This document shows, one piece after another, positions 38,676-47,535 of a stretch of DNA of 64,000 bases. Position 1 is the stretch's first letter. The number at the start of each line of letters is the position of its first letter. The translations under genes and the position numbers were made by a program. The stretch is from Bacillota bacterium (GTDB taxonomy: Bacteria > Bacillota > UBA4882 > UBA8346). Below the pieces are notes generated by a model. The model did not search any database and was not told the DNA's origin. It saw nothing but the letters and a program-made list of their open reading frames with translations. Where the stretch lies: contig JAKOTQ010000043.1 in NCBI GenBank assembly GCA_029776205.1, forward strand, positions 62,001 through 126,000, read 5' to 3'.

Positions 38676-40316
38676 ATGGAACATGAGACGATACGCTATC
38701 GTCGGTTGTTCATATTATTCGGCGTCGTTTGTGTGGGTTGCTTAATATTAATCATTCAATTGATCCGGATTCAACTGATTCATCATCTCTCCTTTACCGA
38801 AGCATCTGTCAAGCAACGGCAGAAAATCTATTTTAACCAAAAAGTCCAAGGTTCGTTTTATGATCGGAATCTTCGTTTGCTGCGGGGTCTGGTAACTGCC
38901 CGTTATTTGATGGTTATCCCGGGAGAATATCCATCAGGATTGACGAAGAAGGTTTTGAAAATCATGTCGCCGGATTTTCAACGGGCTTTTATGAAAAAAA
39001 AGGGAAAGGACCTTTGGATCTATCATAGGGAGCTTTCCCAGGCGCAACAAGATGCCATTTGCCGGTTACGGTCTCCCTATTTCCAGGTGGTTGAAGGCTT
39101 GACCACCCGGCAGTCCACCGGAAACCTCGCCTGGCATATATTGGGAATGAACCGATCTAACGCCAATCTTTCAGGTCTGGAAGCCAGTTTCAAATCCTTT
39201 TTGCACCATCGGTATTCGGTCCAGACTGTATTTTCAGTGGTTGACGGCTTACAATCCCCCATTCCAGGATTAGGGTTGCGTTTGCGCAGTTCTGTAGCAC
39301 GACACGGTGTCGTATTGACTTTGGATGCCCGTTATCAACAAGTGATCGAAAATATTATGGACCGGGAAAAAGTGAACGGAGCAGTAGTGATGCTGGATGT
39401 AAAAAACGGGCAGATTTTGGCCATGGCTAGTCGGCCTGTAGTTCAATTGGATCGGATCGCCGATAGTTTAGGGAGTTCGGAAAAACCATTTTTAAATCGG
39501 GCCATTGCCGCTTATTATCCGGGCTCCGTTTTCAAGCTGGTCATTCTTTGTGCCGGGTTAGATAGTGGTTTCATAACCGGTCAGGAGGAGTATGATGATC
39601 CCGGCTATTTTCAGGCGGGTGAACGCAAATGGCCGTGTACGACTTCCAAGGGCGGAGGTCATGGGCGAATTAGCTTGACCGATGCTTTGGCATACTCGTG
39701 TAATCCGGTATTTATCCAATTAGTTATCGATATGAAACCGGAGCGGGTATTGGATTATGCAGAAAAGCTGGGGATGGGTTTGCCGGCAAATATCGGGCTG
39801 CAGAATGAATCCTATGGCCATCTACCGTCTGGTATCGGGCTTACCTTGGGAGAACAAGCCAATCTGGCATTGGGACAACAATGTATTTCGACGACGCCTC
39901 TCCAAATCGCGTCGATGATTCAAACCATCGCTAATGACGGGCTTCGAATCAAACCGACTTTAGTTCAAGGTGTAATCGATAATGACGGATCAGTCCAGGT
40001 ATTCGAGAAACCTCAAGCCGAACGGGTACTTAGTGAGGAAACGGCGCGAAAGATCCAACAGATGATGGCTGCTGTCACCCGGTATGGAACTGGAACTGAA
40101 GCTCAGATTTCCGAAGGTGCTGCCGGAAAAACCGGAACCGCCCAGGTTGGTAATGACCAACGTTTGCCCGATCATGCCTGGTTTGCAGGGTTTGCCCCTT
40201 TAAAAAATCCCCGATATGCAGTGGTCGTCTTTTGCGAAAAAGGGGGATTCGGGGGAAAAACCGCTGCGCCGCTTTTCAAAGAGATTATGGAAAATGTTAA
40301 CAAGATAGCAGACTAG
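38676..40316 (+). CDS. Class B penicillin-binding protein (transpeptidase)
   Basis: 546 aa, one N-terminal membrane anchor (about residues 12-33), a dimerisation-type N-terminal domain and a transpeptidase domain. Active-site motifs are SVFK (near residue 284), SCN (near 341) and KTG (GKTGTAQ, near 485). No PASTA domains are present. It cross-links peptidoglycan. The gene precedes sigK by about 75 nt, so a sporulation-related role is possible, but it could equally be a general elongation or division PBP. Confidence 0.88.
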   Translation: MEHETIRYRRLFILFGVVCVGCLILIIQLIRIQLIHHLSFTEASVKQRQKIYFNQKVQGSFYDRNLRLLRGLVTARYLMVIPGEYPSGLTKKVLKIMSPDFQRAFMKKKGKDLWIYHRELSQAQQDAICRLRSPYFQVVEGLTTRQSTGNLAWHILGMNRSNANLSGLEASFKSFLHHRYSVQTVFSVVDGLQSPIPGLGLRLRSSVARHGVVLTLDARYQQVIENIMDREKVNGAVVMLDVKNGQILAMASRPVVQLDRIADSLGSSEKPFLNRAIAAYYPGSVFKLVILCAGLDSGFITGQEEYDDPGYFQAGERKWPCTTSKGGGHGRISLTDALAYSCNPVFIQLVIDMKPERVLDYAEKLGMGLPANIGLQNESYGHLPSGIGLTLGEQANLALGQQCISTTPLQIASMIQTIANDGLRIKPTLVQGVIDNDGSVQVFEKPQAERVLSEETARKIQQMMAAVTRYGTGTEAQISEGAAGKTGTAQVGNDQRLPDHAWFAGFAPLKNPRYAVVVFCEKGGFGGKTAAPLFKEIMENVNKIAD

Positions 40317-40393
40317 CACGAAAGATGCCATCCGCACATACTTTAATACTATTATGGAGAACCCGTAATTACGTATTAGAGGAGGCAAAAAGG

Positions 40394-41119
40394 ATGGCGA
40401 TTCCTTTATTAGGGCCGCTCTTGGAACTATTGATAGCCGGATTTATGTATGTGTTCGGCTATATCTCCAACAACAATGTGTTTCCTTTGCCTTTATCCGA
40501 AAAAGAAGAAAGTGAACTCTTGATCCGGCTTGAGAAGGGAGATGAAGAAGCCCGAAACATTCTCATCGAACGTAATTTGCGGTTGGTTGCCCATATTGTC
40601 AAAAAGTTTGATACCACCGGAGAAGATATCGATGATCTCATTTCCATCGGAACGATTGGGTTGATCAAAGGCATCAGTACGTTTAACAGGAATCGTAACA
40701 CCCGCTTGGCTACGTATGCAGCACGGTGTATCGAAAATGAAATTTTAATGCATTTGCGGTCCATCAAAAAAAATAAGAATGACTTGTTGTTGTATGATCC
40801 GATTGGAGCGGATAAAGAAGGGAATGAGATCACACTTTTGGATATTTTGGATACCGGTGCGGAGGTTGTGGCCGAAGAAGTGGAGATGCTTCTGGAAGAG
40901 GAGAAACTTCGGGAACGCATCGCCCAATTGAGCAAACGGGAAAAAAAGGTGATCGAACTTCGATACGGATTAATTGACGGAATCAACAAAACCCAGCGCG
41001 AAATCTCAAAAATGTTGGGAATTTCCCGTTCCTATGTCTCCCGAATCGAAAAGAAAGCCTTGCGAAAACTATTTTCGGATCTTAACACGCCCGGAGACAA
41101 TAAGGTTGAACCGAAATAA
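40394..41119 (+). CDS. sigK: Sporulation sigma factor SigK
   Basis: 241 aa sigma-70 family factor for late mother-cell sporulation genes. It closely follows B. subtilis SigK: hydrophobic N-terminal pro-sequence ([19 protein letters not shown]), region 2 [12 protein letters not shown] and [32 protein letters not shown], and region 4 [20 protein letters not shown]. The gene is continuous, with no skin-type insertion. ATG 40394 has GGAGG 8 nt upstream. Control would be by processing of the pro-sequence, as in Bacillus (family knowledge). Confidence 0.93.
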   Translation: MAIPLLGPLLELLIAGFMYVFGYISNNNVFPLPLSEKEESELLIRLEKGDEEARNILIERNLRLVAHIVKKFDTTGEDIDDLISIGTIGLIKGISTFNRNRNTRLATYAARCIENEILMHLRSIKKNKNDLLLYDPIGADKEGNEITLLDILDTGAEVVAEEVEMLLEEEKLRERIAQLSKREKKVIELRYGLIDGINKTQREISKMLGISRSYVSRIEKKALRKLFSDLNTPGDNKVEPK

Positions 41120-41124
41120 TTTTA

Positions 41125-41153
41125 TTGATAGCAAAATATTCCATGAGTATAGA
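41125..41153 (+). promoter_or_regulatory. Candidate promoter after sigK
   Basis: TTGATA (41125-41130), 17-bp spacer, TATAGA (41148-41153). It would start a transcript near 41160, 30 nt before the structured element at 41190-41336. Confidence 0.45.
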
Positions 41154-41189
41154 ATGTATATTTAGAAGATAAATGGTCAATCTATAGAT

Positions 41190-41336
41190 AGAGATTTGTA
41201 ATAGCCGCAGTGCTCGATAATGGCTTTGCCTTATTGCATCCGTCATTATCGGCGATGAACAGATCGTTATGGAAATAGTGGTTCCTTTGATCCATCCTGA
41301 TCTGAACAGAATCTTTTATGGCTATTGCAAATCTCT
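41190..41336 (+). ncRNA. Candidate three-way-junction RNA (or MITE-like element)
   Basis: A 17-bp closing stem (41190-41206 with 41320-41336; all pairs Watson-Crick except one G-U) encloses two further stems: CGATAATG (41215-41222) with CATTATCG (41244-41251), and CAGATC (41260-41265) with GATCTG (41299-41304), the latter continued by ATGGA/TCCAT. No open reading frame of note. I do not recognise an RNA family. The terminal repeats could also be those of a small non-autonomous mobile element; no target duplication is evident. Confidence 0.5.
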
Positions 41337-41433
41337 CATCTTTTAATTGCTTGGAAGATAAAGTATATGCGTTCTATCGACAAATAATTACATATAATTC
41401 TCAGTTTTGACAAAATATCGCCCTATTGGGAAT

Positions 41434-41462
41434 TTTACACTTATATTTGATAAGGGTATAAT
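41434..41462 (+). promoter_or_regulatory. Sigma-A type promoter of the 41469-41674 RNA
   Basis: TTTACA (41434-41439), 17-bp spacer, TATAAT (41457-41462). The start site would be near 41469, exactly where the first hairpin of the predicted RNA begins. Confidence 0.7.
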
Positions 41463-41468
41463 CTTTTA

Positions 41469-41674
41469 TAGAGTCCCTGTTGTTTGTGCGGGAATCTAAC
41501 GAGGGACTTATAGAGCATTATTCAGACACAGGCGCCGGTGGACTTAATAATGCTCGCCCCACGGTTGGCGATCGCCGGCAGCCAAACGTGGGTTTCGTTT
41601 TTAAAGTTTTCTTTAGTTATCTTAAAGTTATTTTTAATGTTCGTAAACCACCTGACTGGTGGTTACTTTTTTTT
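41469..41674 (+). ncRNA. Candidate independent structured ncRNA upstream of guaB
   Basis: Starts at a good promoter and ends at an intrinsic terminator. Stems: AGTCCCT/AGGGACT (41472-41478, 41502-41508); GAGCATTATT/AATAATGCTC (41513-41522, 41546-41555), perfect 10 bp; CCCACG/CGTGGG (41558-41563, 41587-41592) enclosing TTGGC/GCCAA, followed by a T-rich stretch that could be a first terminator. A short in-frame ORF across it looks like chance. It is about 120 nt before guaB, which has its own promoter, so it is probably a free RNA; a riboswitch-like leader is the alternative. No family recognised. Confidence 0.55.
41646..41674 (+). terminator. Intrinsic terminator of the candidate ncRNA
   Basis: AACCACC and GGTGGTT pair around TGACT, followed by AC and eight T residues. 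Confidence 0.85.
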
Positions 41675-41733
41675 AAAACAACACCATATTATGGATAATT
41701 GGTTTTCTTTTTTTTAAACCTTTGAGAAAGCTC

Positions 41734-41762
41734 TTGACTTTCGTCAAAAATAACTATAGAAT
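41734..41762 (+). promoter_or_regulatory. Sigma-A type promoter for guaB
   Basis: TTGACT (41734-41739), 17-bp spacer, TAGAAT (41757-41762). It gives a short leader of about 30 nt before the gene and makes guaB independent of the upstream RNA. Confidence 0.65.
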
Positions 41763-41797
41763 AAACCAAATTTAAAACTTCAAGGAGGGTTTATTCC

Positions 41798-43303
41798 GTG
41801 GCCATCTACTACAATGAGCCCAGCCGAACTTTTAGTGAATACTTACTTATACCTAACTTAACGACGAAAGAATGTATTCCGGATAATGTCAGCCTGCGTA
41901 CGCCAATTACCAAATTCAAAGAAAACGGGGCAAAACCGTTGTATATCAATCTTCCGTTCGCTTCAGCGATTATGCAGTCTGTATCCGATCATAATATGGC
42001 GATTGCTTTGGCTCGCTGCGGTGGCATTTCATTTATCTATGGATCTCAATCCATTGAAGATCAAGCGGAAATGGTACGGAAAGTTAAGAGCTACAAAGCG
42101 GGATTTGTGCCCAGTGATTCTAATTTAAAACCGGACGATACCTTGGCTGATGTTATTGCATTAACCAAGAGAACCGGCCATTCAACCATTGCTATTACTG
42201 AAGACGGATCTCCCAACGGTAAACTTCTCGGTATTGTCACCAGCCGGGATTATCGGGTCAGCAAGTATCCAATGACCATGAAGATTCACGAGTTCATGAC
42301 CCCGTTGTCTCATTTGATCTGCGGCAAAGAAGGAATTACTCTTTCTGAAGCCAACGACCTGATTTGGCAACATAAACTCAACTGTCTACCCATCGTAAAT
42401 GACGAAGGGAACCTGCGTTATCTCGTATTCCGCAAAGATTATACTTCCCATAAAGAAAACCCTCTTGAGCTTTTGGATGAACATAAACGTTTAGTCGTCG
42501 GTGCCGGTATCAATACCCGGGATTATAAAGAACGGGTACCGGTGTTGTTGGATGCTGGCGTTGATGTTCTTTGTATCGACTCTTCCGACGGTTTTAGCGA
42601 ATGGCAAGGGGAGACCCTCCAATGGGTTAAAAAGACCTATGGCGATGATGTTAAAATCGGCGGCGGGAATGTGGTCGATGCAGAAGGATTCCGTTATTTA
42701 GTGGAGAGTGGCGCTGATTTTGTCAAAGTTGGCATCGGTGGTGGATCGATCTGCATCACCCGGGAGCAAAAAGGTATCGGCCGTGGACAAGCAACGGCTG
42801 TCATCGAAGTGGCTAAAGCCCGGGATGAATATTATAAAGAAACCGGAATTTATGTGCCGATTTGCTCCGATGGCGGCATTGTTCATGATTATCATATCGT
42901 GTTGGCATTGGCCATGGGCGCTGATTTTGTGATGTTAGGCCGTTATTTTGCTCGGTTTGACGAAAGTCCGGGACGGAAAGTGAAAAAGGGAATGACCTAT
43001 GTGAAAGAGTACTGGGGTGAAGGTTCCAACCGGGCCCGCAACTGGCAACGTTATGATATGGGCGGCGACAGTAAATTATCCTTTGAAGAAGGCGTTGATT
43101 CCTATGTGCCGTATGCAGGAAGCCTTAAGGATAATTTGGATTTAACCGTCAGCAAAATCAAATCGACCATGTGCAACTGCGGAGCTCTTTCTATTGCCGA
43201 ACTTCAGAAAAAAGCCCGGATCACATTGGTATCCGCCATTGGAATCCGTGAGGGTAGTGCCCATGATGTTATTCTCAAGCAAGAAGATGAATCCATCGAT
43301 TGA
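41798..43303 (+). CDS. guaB: IMP dehydrogenase, Tritrichomonas-like type
   Basis: Oxidises IMP to XMP with NAD+, the committed step to GMP; 501 aa. TIM-barrel core with a CBS pair inserted at about residues 105-220. The catalytic Cys lies in [18 protein letters not shown] near residue 318. The mobile flap has the Arg-Tyr dyad in ARNWQRYD. Ordinary bacterial GuaB has GPGSICTTR at the catalytic loop; the form seen here, with the N-terminal [16 protein letters not shown] and the C-terminal STMCNCGAL, is very close to my memory of the Tritrichomonas foetus enzyme (503 aa, Cys319). CAAGGAGGG precedes the GTG start. Confidence 0.95.
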   Translation: MAIYYNEPSRTFSEYLLIPNLTTKECIPDNVSLRTPITKFKENGAKPLYINLPFASAIMQSVSDHNMAIALARCGGISFIYGSQSIEDQAEMVRKVKSYKAGFVPSDSNLKPDDTLADVIALTKRTGHSTIAITEDGSPNGKLLGIVTSRDYRVSKYPMTMKIHEFMTPLSHLICGKEGITLSEANDLIWQHKLNCLPIVNDEGNLRYLVFRKDYTSHKENPLELLDEHKRLVVGAGINTRDYKERVPVLLDAGVDVLCIDSSDGFSEWQGETLQWVKKTYGDDVKIGGGNVVDAEGFRYLVESGADFVKVGIGGGSICITREQKGIGRGQATAVIEVAKARDEYYKETGIYVPICSDGGIVHDYHIVLALAMGADFVMLGRYFARFDESPGRKVKKGMTYVKEYWGEGSNRARNWQRYDMGGDSKLSFEEGVDSYVPYAGSLKDNLDLTVSKIKSTMCNCGALSIAELQKKARITLVSAIGIREGSAHDVILKQEDESID

Positions 43304-43323
43304 ACGATGGGACGATGAAACAG

Positions 43324-43356
43324 ACCGTCACTTTCTGTGGCGGTTTTTTATTTTTG
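43324..43356 (+). terminator. Intrinsic terminator after guaB
   Basis: ACCGTCAC pairs with GTGGCGGT (one T-G position) around TTTCT, followed by a T-rich tract. Confidence 0.82.
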
Positions 43357-43434
43357 TTTAGTTTTTGTAAAAAGAAAGGAAATCTTGGAATGATTGCGAA
43401 TAAACAATGAAGAAATAAAAATTGAGGTGGCACT

Positions 43435-43968
43435 GTGACATTAGCCTGTTGGATTACGTCAATCCGGTTTGTATTGGCACCATTTATTTATGTGCATCTT
43501 TCAGCGGGAACCCGTGAGGGATTGGCCATTTCCTCATTATTGTTGGCTCTGGCTGGACTCAGCGATGTGTTGGACGGCTGGGTGGCACGTTCCCGCAGTG
43601 AAGTTTCGGAATTAGGGAAAATTTTAGATCCGTTAACGGATAAGATGACCATTTTCTCTATGTTGTTGGGGATGAATCAAAGTTGGAAGTTGCCTTTATG
43701 GATACTTTTGGCCTATTTTGTGAAGGAAGTCTTGCAAATTGCATCCGGTGTTTATCTCTTTAAAAATTTCCGCCAATTGATTCCCGCCAATCGGTGGGGG
43801 AAATCTTCAACGTTAGGCTTTTTCCTGGGATTCTTGCTTTTCTTCATAAATACTGCTGTTGGAATCACCATTATTTCCGTTGCGTTTTTGGTTTCGGTTT
43901 ATGCTTTTTATACATATTATCGGGAATATTTGGTTTTAAAAAGTCATGGAGCCCTTAAGCAACGCTAG
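43435..43968 (+). CDS. CDP-alcohol phosphatidyltransferase (PgsA-like)
   Basis: 177 aa membrane enzyme with several hydrophobic segments. The family signature D-X2-DG-X2-AR-X8-G-X3-D-X3-D is complete in SDVLDGWVARSRSEVSELGK followed by ILDPLTDK. It transfers a phosphatidyl group from CDP-diacylglycerol to an alcohol, most likely glycerol-3-phosphate. Cardiolipin synthase activity is an alternative. GTG start at 43435 with GAGGTGG upstream. Confidence 0.87.
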   Translation: MTLACWITSIRFVLAPFIYVHLSAGTREGLAISSLLLALAGLSDVLDGWVARSRSEVSELGKILDPLTDKMTIFSMLLGMNQSWKLPLWILLAYFVKEVLQIASGVYLFKNFRQLIPANRWGKSSTLGFFLGFLLFFINTAVGITIISVAFLVSVYAFYTYYREYLVLKSHGALKQR

Positions 43969-44022
43969 CAATGAAGCTTTTATTTAGTAAATTTTCTTAT
44001 TCGGCAAGATGTATGAAGTCAA

Positions 44023-44066
44023 CTTCCATTCTGGCATAATAATTCAAACAGAATGGAGGTTTTTTT
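44023..44066 (+). terminator. Terminator-like hairpin that contains the prsW ribosome binding site
   Basis: CTTCCATTCTG (44023-44033) pairs with CAGAATGGAGG (44049-44059), 11 bp with one G-U, loop 15 nt, followed by TTTTTTT (44060-44066) and then the ATG at 44067. It has the form of an intrinsic terminator, yet its 3' arm is the GGAGG site of prsW. Confidence 0.6.
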
Positions 44067-44753
44067 ATGCTTAATACGCTTTTGTTATTGTTGGCTTCGA
44101 TTGGACCGGGGCTTTTATGGTTATGGTATTTTTATCGGATGGATCATTATGAACCGGAGCCGCCGAAACTCGTCTTCAAACTTTTTTTTGCGGGTATCTT
44201 ATTGGTGATTCCAGCCGGACTGTTAGAGCAAATTTGGAAACCTCAGCTTATTTCGTCAATTAATGATGGAGCTTGGCGGGATTTTTTAGTGATGGCGTTT
44301 TTTGTGGTTGCCTTGATCGAGGAGGGTTTAAAAACTTGGTTTTTATGGTGGATCGTCGGGCGCAATCAAGAGTTGGATGAACCGGTTGACGGTATTATTT
44401 ATGGGATAACCCTGGGATTGGGTTTTGCTTCACTGGAAAATCTCCTATGGGCCAGCATGTATGGATATGGGGTTGCTTTGCTTCGGGCGGTGGTAACTAC
44501 ACTAGCTCATGCTTCCTTCACCGGTTGGGCAGGCTATTATATTTCTAAATATAAATTGGAAACACCCCATAACAGCTCAAGAGTTTTCGGGGGATTTTTG
44601 CTGGCATGGGCCAGCCATGGTTTTTATGATTTTTTACTGTTTATGCAAAATACGATGGCTTCGATTATCGCTTTTGCTTTAGTTATCATTCTTTTGTTCC
44701 GTTTGTATCAACAGATTCAGAACCAAGTCGAACAGTCTCCTTTTGCTAAGTAG
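44067..44753 (+). CDS. PrsW family intramembrane metalloprotease
   Basis: 228 aa, about seven membrane helices. The family's motifs are present: ALIEEGLKTW (EExxK), GFASLENLLW, and THAHAS-like LAHASFTGWAGYY and ASHGFYDFLLF with the conserved His residues. PrsW performs site-1 cleavage of the anti-sigma factor RsiW in B. subtilis; homologs cleave other membrane proteins. No anti-sigma gene is adjacent. The start is embedded in the U tract of the preceding hairpin. Confidence 0.85.
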   Translation: MLNTLLLLLASIGPGLLWLWYFYRMDHYEPEPPKLVFKLFFAGILLVIPAGLLEQIWKPQLISSINDGAWRDFLVMAFFVVALIEEGLKTWFLWWIVGRNQELDEPVDGIIYGITLGLGFASLENLLWASMYGYGVALLRAVVTTLAHASFTGWAGYYISKYKLETPHNSSRVFGGFLLAWASHGFYDFLLFMQNTMASIIAFALVIILLFRLYQQIQNQVEQSPFAK

Positions 44754-44841
44754 AATTTCGGAATCACTGTACTCCCGACTTGCTTTCTTGCTGCTCTTCT
44801 AGTATACTTTTTAAGGAAATTGAGATAGGGGAGTGCTATGA

Positions 44842-45585
44842 ATGTCAGGTCATTCCAAGTGGTCGACGATTAAACGGAAGAAAGAAAAAACGGATGCGCA
44901 GAAGGCAAGTGCTTTTACTAAAGTGACCCGTGAAATTATCGTGGCTGTCAAAGCGGGGGGCGGAGATCCCGAGCATAACTTCAGGTTGCGGATGGCGATT
45001 GCGAAAGCGAAGGAAGTCAATATGCCTAATGATAATATTCAACGGGCGATTAAGCGGGGAATCGGCCAATCGGAGTCGGATAACTATGAAGAGACCTATT
45101 ATGAAGGCTACGGCCCGGGCGGTGTGGCGTTGCTGGTGCGAATTTTAACGGACAATCGGAACCGGACAGCCAGTGACATGCGGTACATATTCTCCCGAAA
45201 CAACGGAAATCTGGGTGAGGCCGGATGTGTCGCCTGGATGTTCTCATCGAAAGGGTTGATTACGATTCCGGTGGAAACCGCCGGAAAAACTGAAGAAGAA
45301 ATGTTTGAAATGATCATCGAAGCCGGTGCGGAAGATTTGCAGAGCAACGATGAGTTTTTTGAGGTATATACCGAACCTTCCGAATTGGAATCAGTCCGTC
45401 AGTATCTTGAGTCGCAAAAAATACCGATTAAAGCTGCAGAATTGACTCAGGTTCCGCAGAATACCATCGCAGTCTCAGGAGATCAGGCGGAACAGGTGAT
45501 GCGACTAATTGAAGCCCTTGAAGACAATGACGATGTCCAAGATGTATATACCAATGCCGATTTTACGGATGCTGAGTCAGCCTAA
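44842..45585 (+). CDS. YebC/PmpR family protein
   Basis: 247 aa with the hallmark N-terminus MSGHSKWSTIKRKKEKTDAQ and the central GYGPGGVALLVRILTDNRNRT. YebC proteins bind DNA as regulators, and recent work links members to ribosome rescue at proline stretches. The start at 44842 gives the exact family N-terminus. Flanked by terminators, so probably monocistronic. Confidence 0.95.
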   Translation: MSGHSKWSTIKRKKEKTDAQKASAFTKVTREIIVAVKAGGGDPEHNFRLRMAIAKAKEVNMPNDNIQRAIKRGIGQSESDNYEETYYEGYGPGGVALLVRILTDNRNRTASDMRYIFSRNNGNLGEAGCVAWMFSSKGLITIPVETAGKTEEEMFEMIIEAGAEDLQSNDEFFEVYTEPSELESVRQYLESQKIPIKAAELTQVPQNTIAVSGDQAEQVMRLIEALEDNDDVQDVYTNADFTDAESA

Positions 45586-45612
45586 TTTCTCATTTGGAAT
45601 TATCATCATACC

Positions 45613-45655
45613 AAAACACCCCATATTCATCGTGAACATGGGGTGTTTTCTTTTT
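45613..45655. terminator. Bidirectional terminator between yebC and the hisI-like gene
   Basis: AAAACACCCCAT pairs with ATGGGGTGTTTT, with further TTCA/TGAA pairing inside. A and T runs flank both sides, so it can serve both convergent genes. Confidence 0.88.
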
Positions 45656-45657
45656 CA

Positions 45658-46068
45658 TTAAGGATTGAGATTTTCCAACTCCCAGCTTTCAAAGTTTAAC
45701 CGTCGGTAATAACAGTTCCGCGGCTCTCCTTTTTGATTTTTGGTGTGGCAAATGCCTCCGCCACGGGGCCGAACCAGATAGACCAAGGAGTTTTGCTCAC
45801 AGTTGACCAACACCTCGATCAAATCAAAGGTGGCTCCGGAACTTTTACCTTTGATCCATAATTCATTTCGGGAAGTTGACCAAAAAACGGCCGTCCGGGT
45901 GGAGACGGCAGTTTCCAGCGCTTCTCGATTGACATAGGCGATGAGGATAACCTCCCGGGTATCGATATTTTGGACAGCTACCGGAATGACGTGGCAGCCG
46001 CTGGCTGCGATTTTAGCTATTTTTTCGAAATCCAGCATAAGTTCTTTTCCTTCTTCAAGTTGCTCCAT
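45658..46068 (-). CDS. Phosphoribosyl-AMP cyclohydrolase-like protein (HisI family)
   Basis: 136 aa. HisI features: VILIAYVNREALETAV, FWSTSRNELWIKGKSSG, and three zinc-type cysteines (in VNCEQN, ICHTKN and NCYYRR). The Mg2+-binding DCDxD triad of canonical HisI is replaced by NCEQN, so two acidic ligands are lost and one Asp is Glu. No other his gene is near. It is downstream of an MFS transporter on the same strand (40-nt gap, likely one operon). It may be a paralog with a changed reaction. GGAGG precedes the ATG. Confidence 0.78.
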   Translation of the reverse strand: MEQLEEGKELMLDFEKIAKIAASGCHVIPVAVQNIDTREVILIAYVNREALETAVSTRTAVFWSTSRNELWIKGKSSGATFDLIEVLVNCEQNSLVYLVRPRGGGICHTKNQKGEPRNCYYRRLNFESWELENLNP

Positions 46069-46108
46069 AAGAAAGATACCTCCGTTGTGTCGATGAATTT
46101 AAGAAAAG

Positions 46109-47380
46109 TCAGAATGTTCCGCGTTTAGTTAAGACCGCTGAAAATAAAGCTCCGGCGAACATAATGGTCGCTGCTGCCATTAAAGAACCCTCAATGTTTA
46201 GCCAAGGGATTTTGACCAGGAATAGTCCGAGAATGGGCCCTAAACCACCGGCGAGGTTTCCGATGACCGTATTCATGGCCACAAAGCGGGAAGGATTGGT
46301 TCGCGGCGCAACGGCCAACACCATGAAGGTGAAACATATCATATAGGCGCTGCCAGTAAAACCCCATAACATTGAGGCTGTTACCAATATGGCGAATTGG
46401 GTGGATGTTGCCCAGATCAGTGGCGGAAGAATCGACAGTAAGGTACTGAAAAATAATACATAACGAAAGCCCCACCGGTCAGCGGCGCGGCCGCTCAGAT
46501 AGGAGCCTAAAAAGGCTGTCAATCCGGAAACATTGGCAATGATTGCGATGAGTGAATTGTTCCAGGCCAATTGATTAACCTGCCGGAGCGTGAATAAGGG
46601 AACTGCCATCGAGTATCCAATGTGAAAGATGAAAATGGCTAGGCAGCTGAGGCTGAAGATCGAACCGTATTGGGGATCGGTAAAAGGTTGTAGGTTGGGA
46701 CGGATATCCAGTTCGAAGATACGGCTGTTGTCACTTCGGATGGTCTTTTTGGACTCTCCGGCTTCCGGAACGACTGGCTCGATATGACGGGCTAAAAAAA
46801 ACATGGAAACCATTACTGAGATGAACCCGACGGCAAAAAGTCCGGAAAAAGCCATGTCAAACGGATATTTTGTCAGGACAACACCGGTGATGAAGGTACC
46901 GATTAAAGTGGTGACGCCTGTTAATGCATTGCGGGTTCCAAAAAAACGACCCCGTTGCTCCTCCGGGATAATATGGTTCATCATCGGTGCCCAGGAAAGA
47001 TTACAAAAGGCCCATGGAATATTCATGATCGCCCAGATCAGGAAAAAGCTCCAGGCACGGTAGGTATGGGGAAGTAATGGGATAAAGGCAAACAGTAGGA
47101 CGAACATCCGCATCAAAATACTGTGCGGGATCAACAAGGCCTTTTTCTTCTGGAAACTGCTTGCATAGGAAGCACCAAATAAAGATACGGTTGCAAGAAC
47201 TATTGGTTGAACGGAAGTGATCAGGCTGACCAGCTCCTGCGGACCTCCAAACCGTAAGATGTAGATCCCAAGATAAGGATTGGCGATACCCAGCATAAAG
47301 CAGAAGGCCATGCCGTCGATATAGGAATACCAGATATTTTTGGATAAGAGCCGTAATTGAAGTTTACGGTTGATGATCAT
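46109..47380 (-). CDS. Major facilitator superfamily transporter
   Basis: 423 aa with about 12 membrane helices and a charged central loop (VVPEAGESKKTIRSDNSR) dividing two six-helix halves. The conserved MFS loop-like GRAADRWGFRYVLF and EEQRGRFFGTRNALTG are visible. The substrate cannot be inferred; exporters of this type are often drug or metabolite transporters. It is divergent from aroE and probably co-transcribed with the HisI-like gene. Confidence 0.85.
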   Translation of the reverse strand: MIINRKLQLRLLSKNIWYSYIDGMAFCFMLGIANPYLGIYILRFGGPQELVSLITSVQPIVLATVSLFGASYASSFQKKKALLIPHSILMRMFVLLFAFIPLLPHTYRAWSFFLIWAIMNIPWAFCNLSWAPMMNHIIPEEQRGRFFGTRNALTGVTTLIGTFITGVVLTKYPFDMAFSGLFAVGFISVMVSMFFLARHIEPVVPEAGESKKTIRSDNSRIFELDIRPNLQPFTDPQYGSIFSLSCLAIFIFHIGYSMAVPLFTLRQVNQLAWNNSLIAIIANVSGLTAFLGSYLSGRAADRWGFRYVLFFSTLLSILPPLIWATSTQFAILVTASMLWGFTGSAYMICFTFMVLAVAPRTNPSRFVAMNTVIGNLAGGLGPILGLFLVKIPWLNIEGSLMAAATIMFAGALFSAVLTKRGTF

Positions 47381-47535
47381 AGGGATACTCCCGAAGAGAT
47401 GATAACATCATAATGTATTTATTCGAAAAAAATCCCAAAATACCTTCTATTTCTGGAAGATTTAACCTGGATAACGACATTCTTTTATCGACTCATGGCA
47501 GGAGAAAACCGATAATATCCCGAATTATAAATAAT

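Noticed and set aside
40394-41119. Skin-type element interrupting sigK
   Set aside because: The reading frame is continuous from the pro-sequence to region 4.
41480-41698. Small protein of 72 aa across the candidate ncRNA
   Set aside because: No good ribosome binding site, no family-like sequence, and the frame runs through hairpins and a terminator.
41401-41797. Purine or ZTP riboswitch before guaB
   Set aside because: The conserved core bases of these riboswitches are absent, and a terminator plus a separate guaB promoter lie between the structured RNA and the gene.
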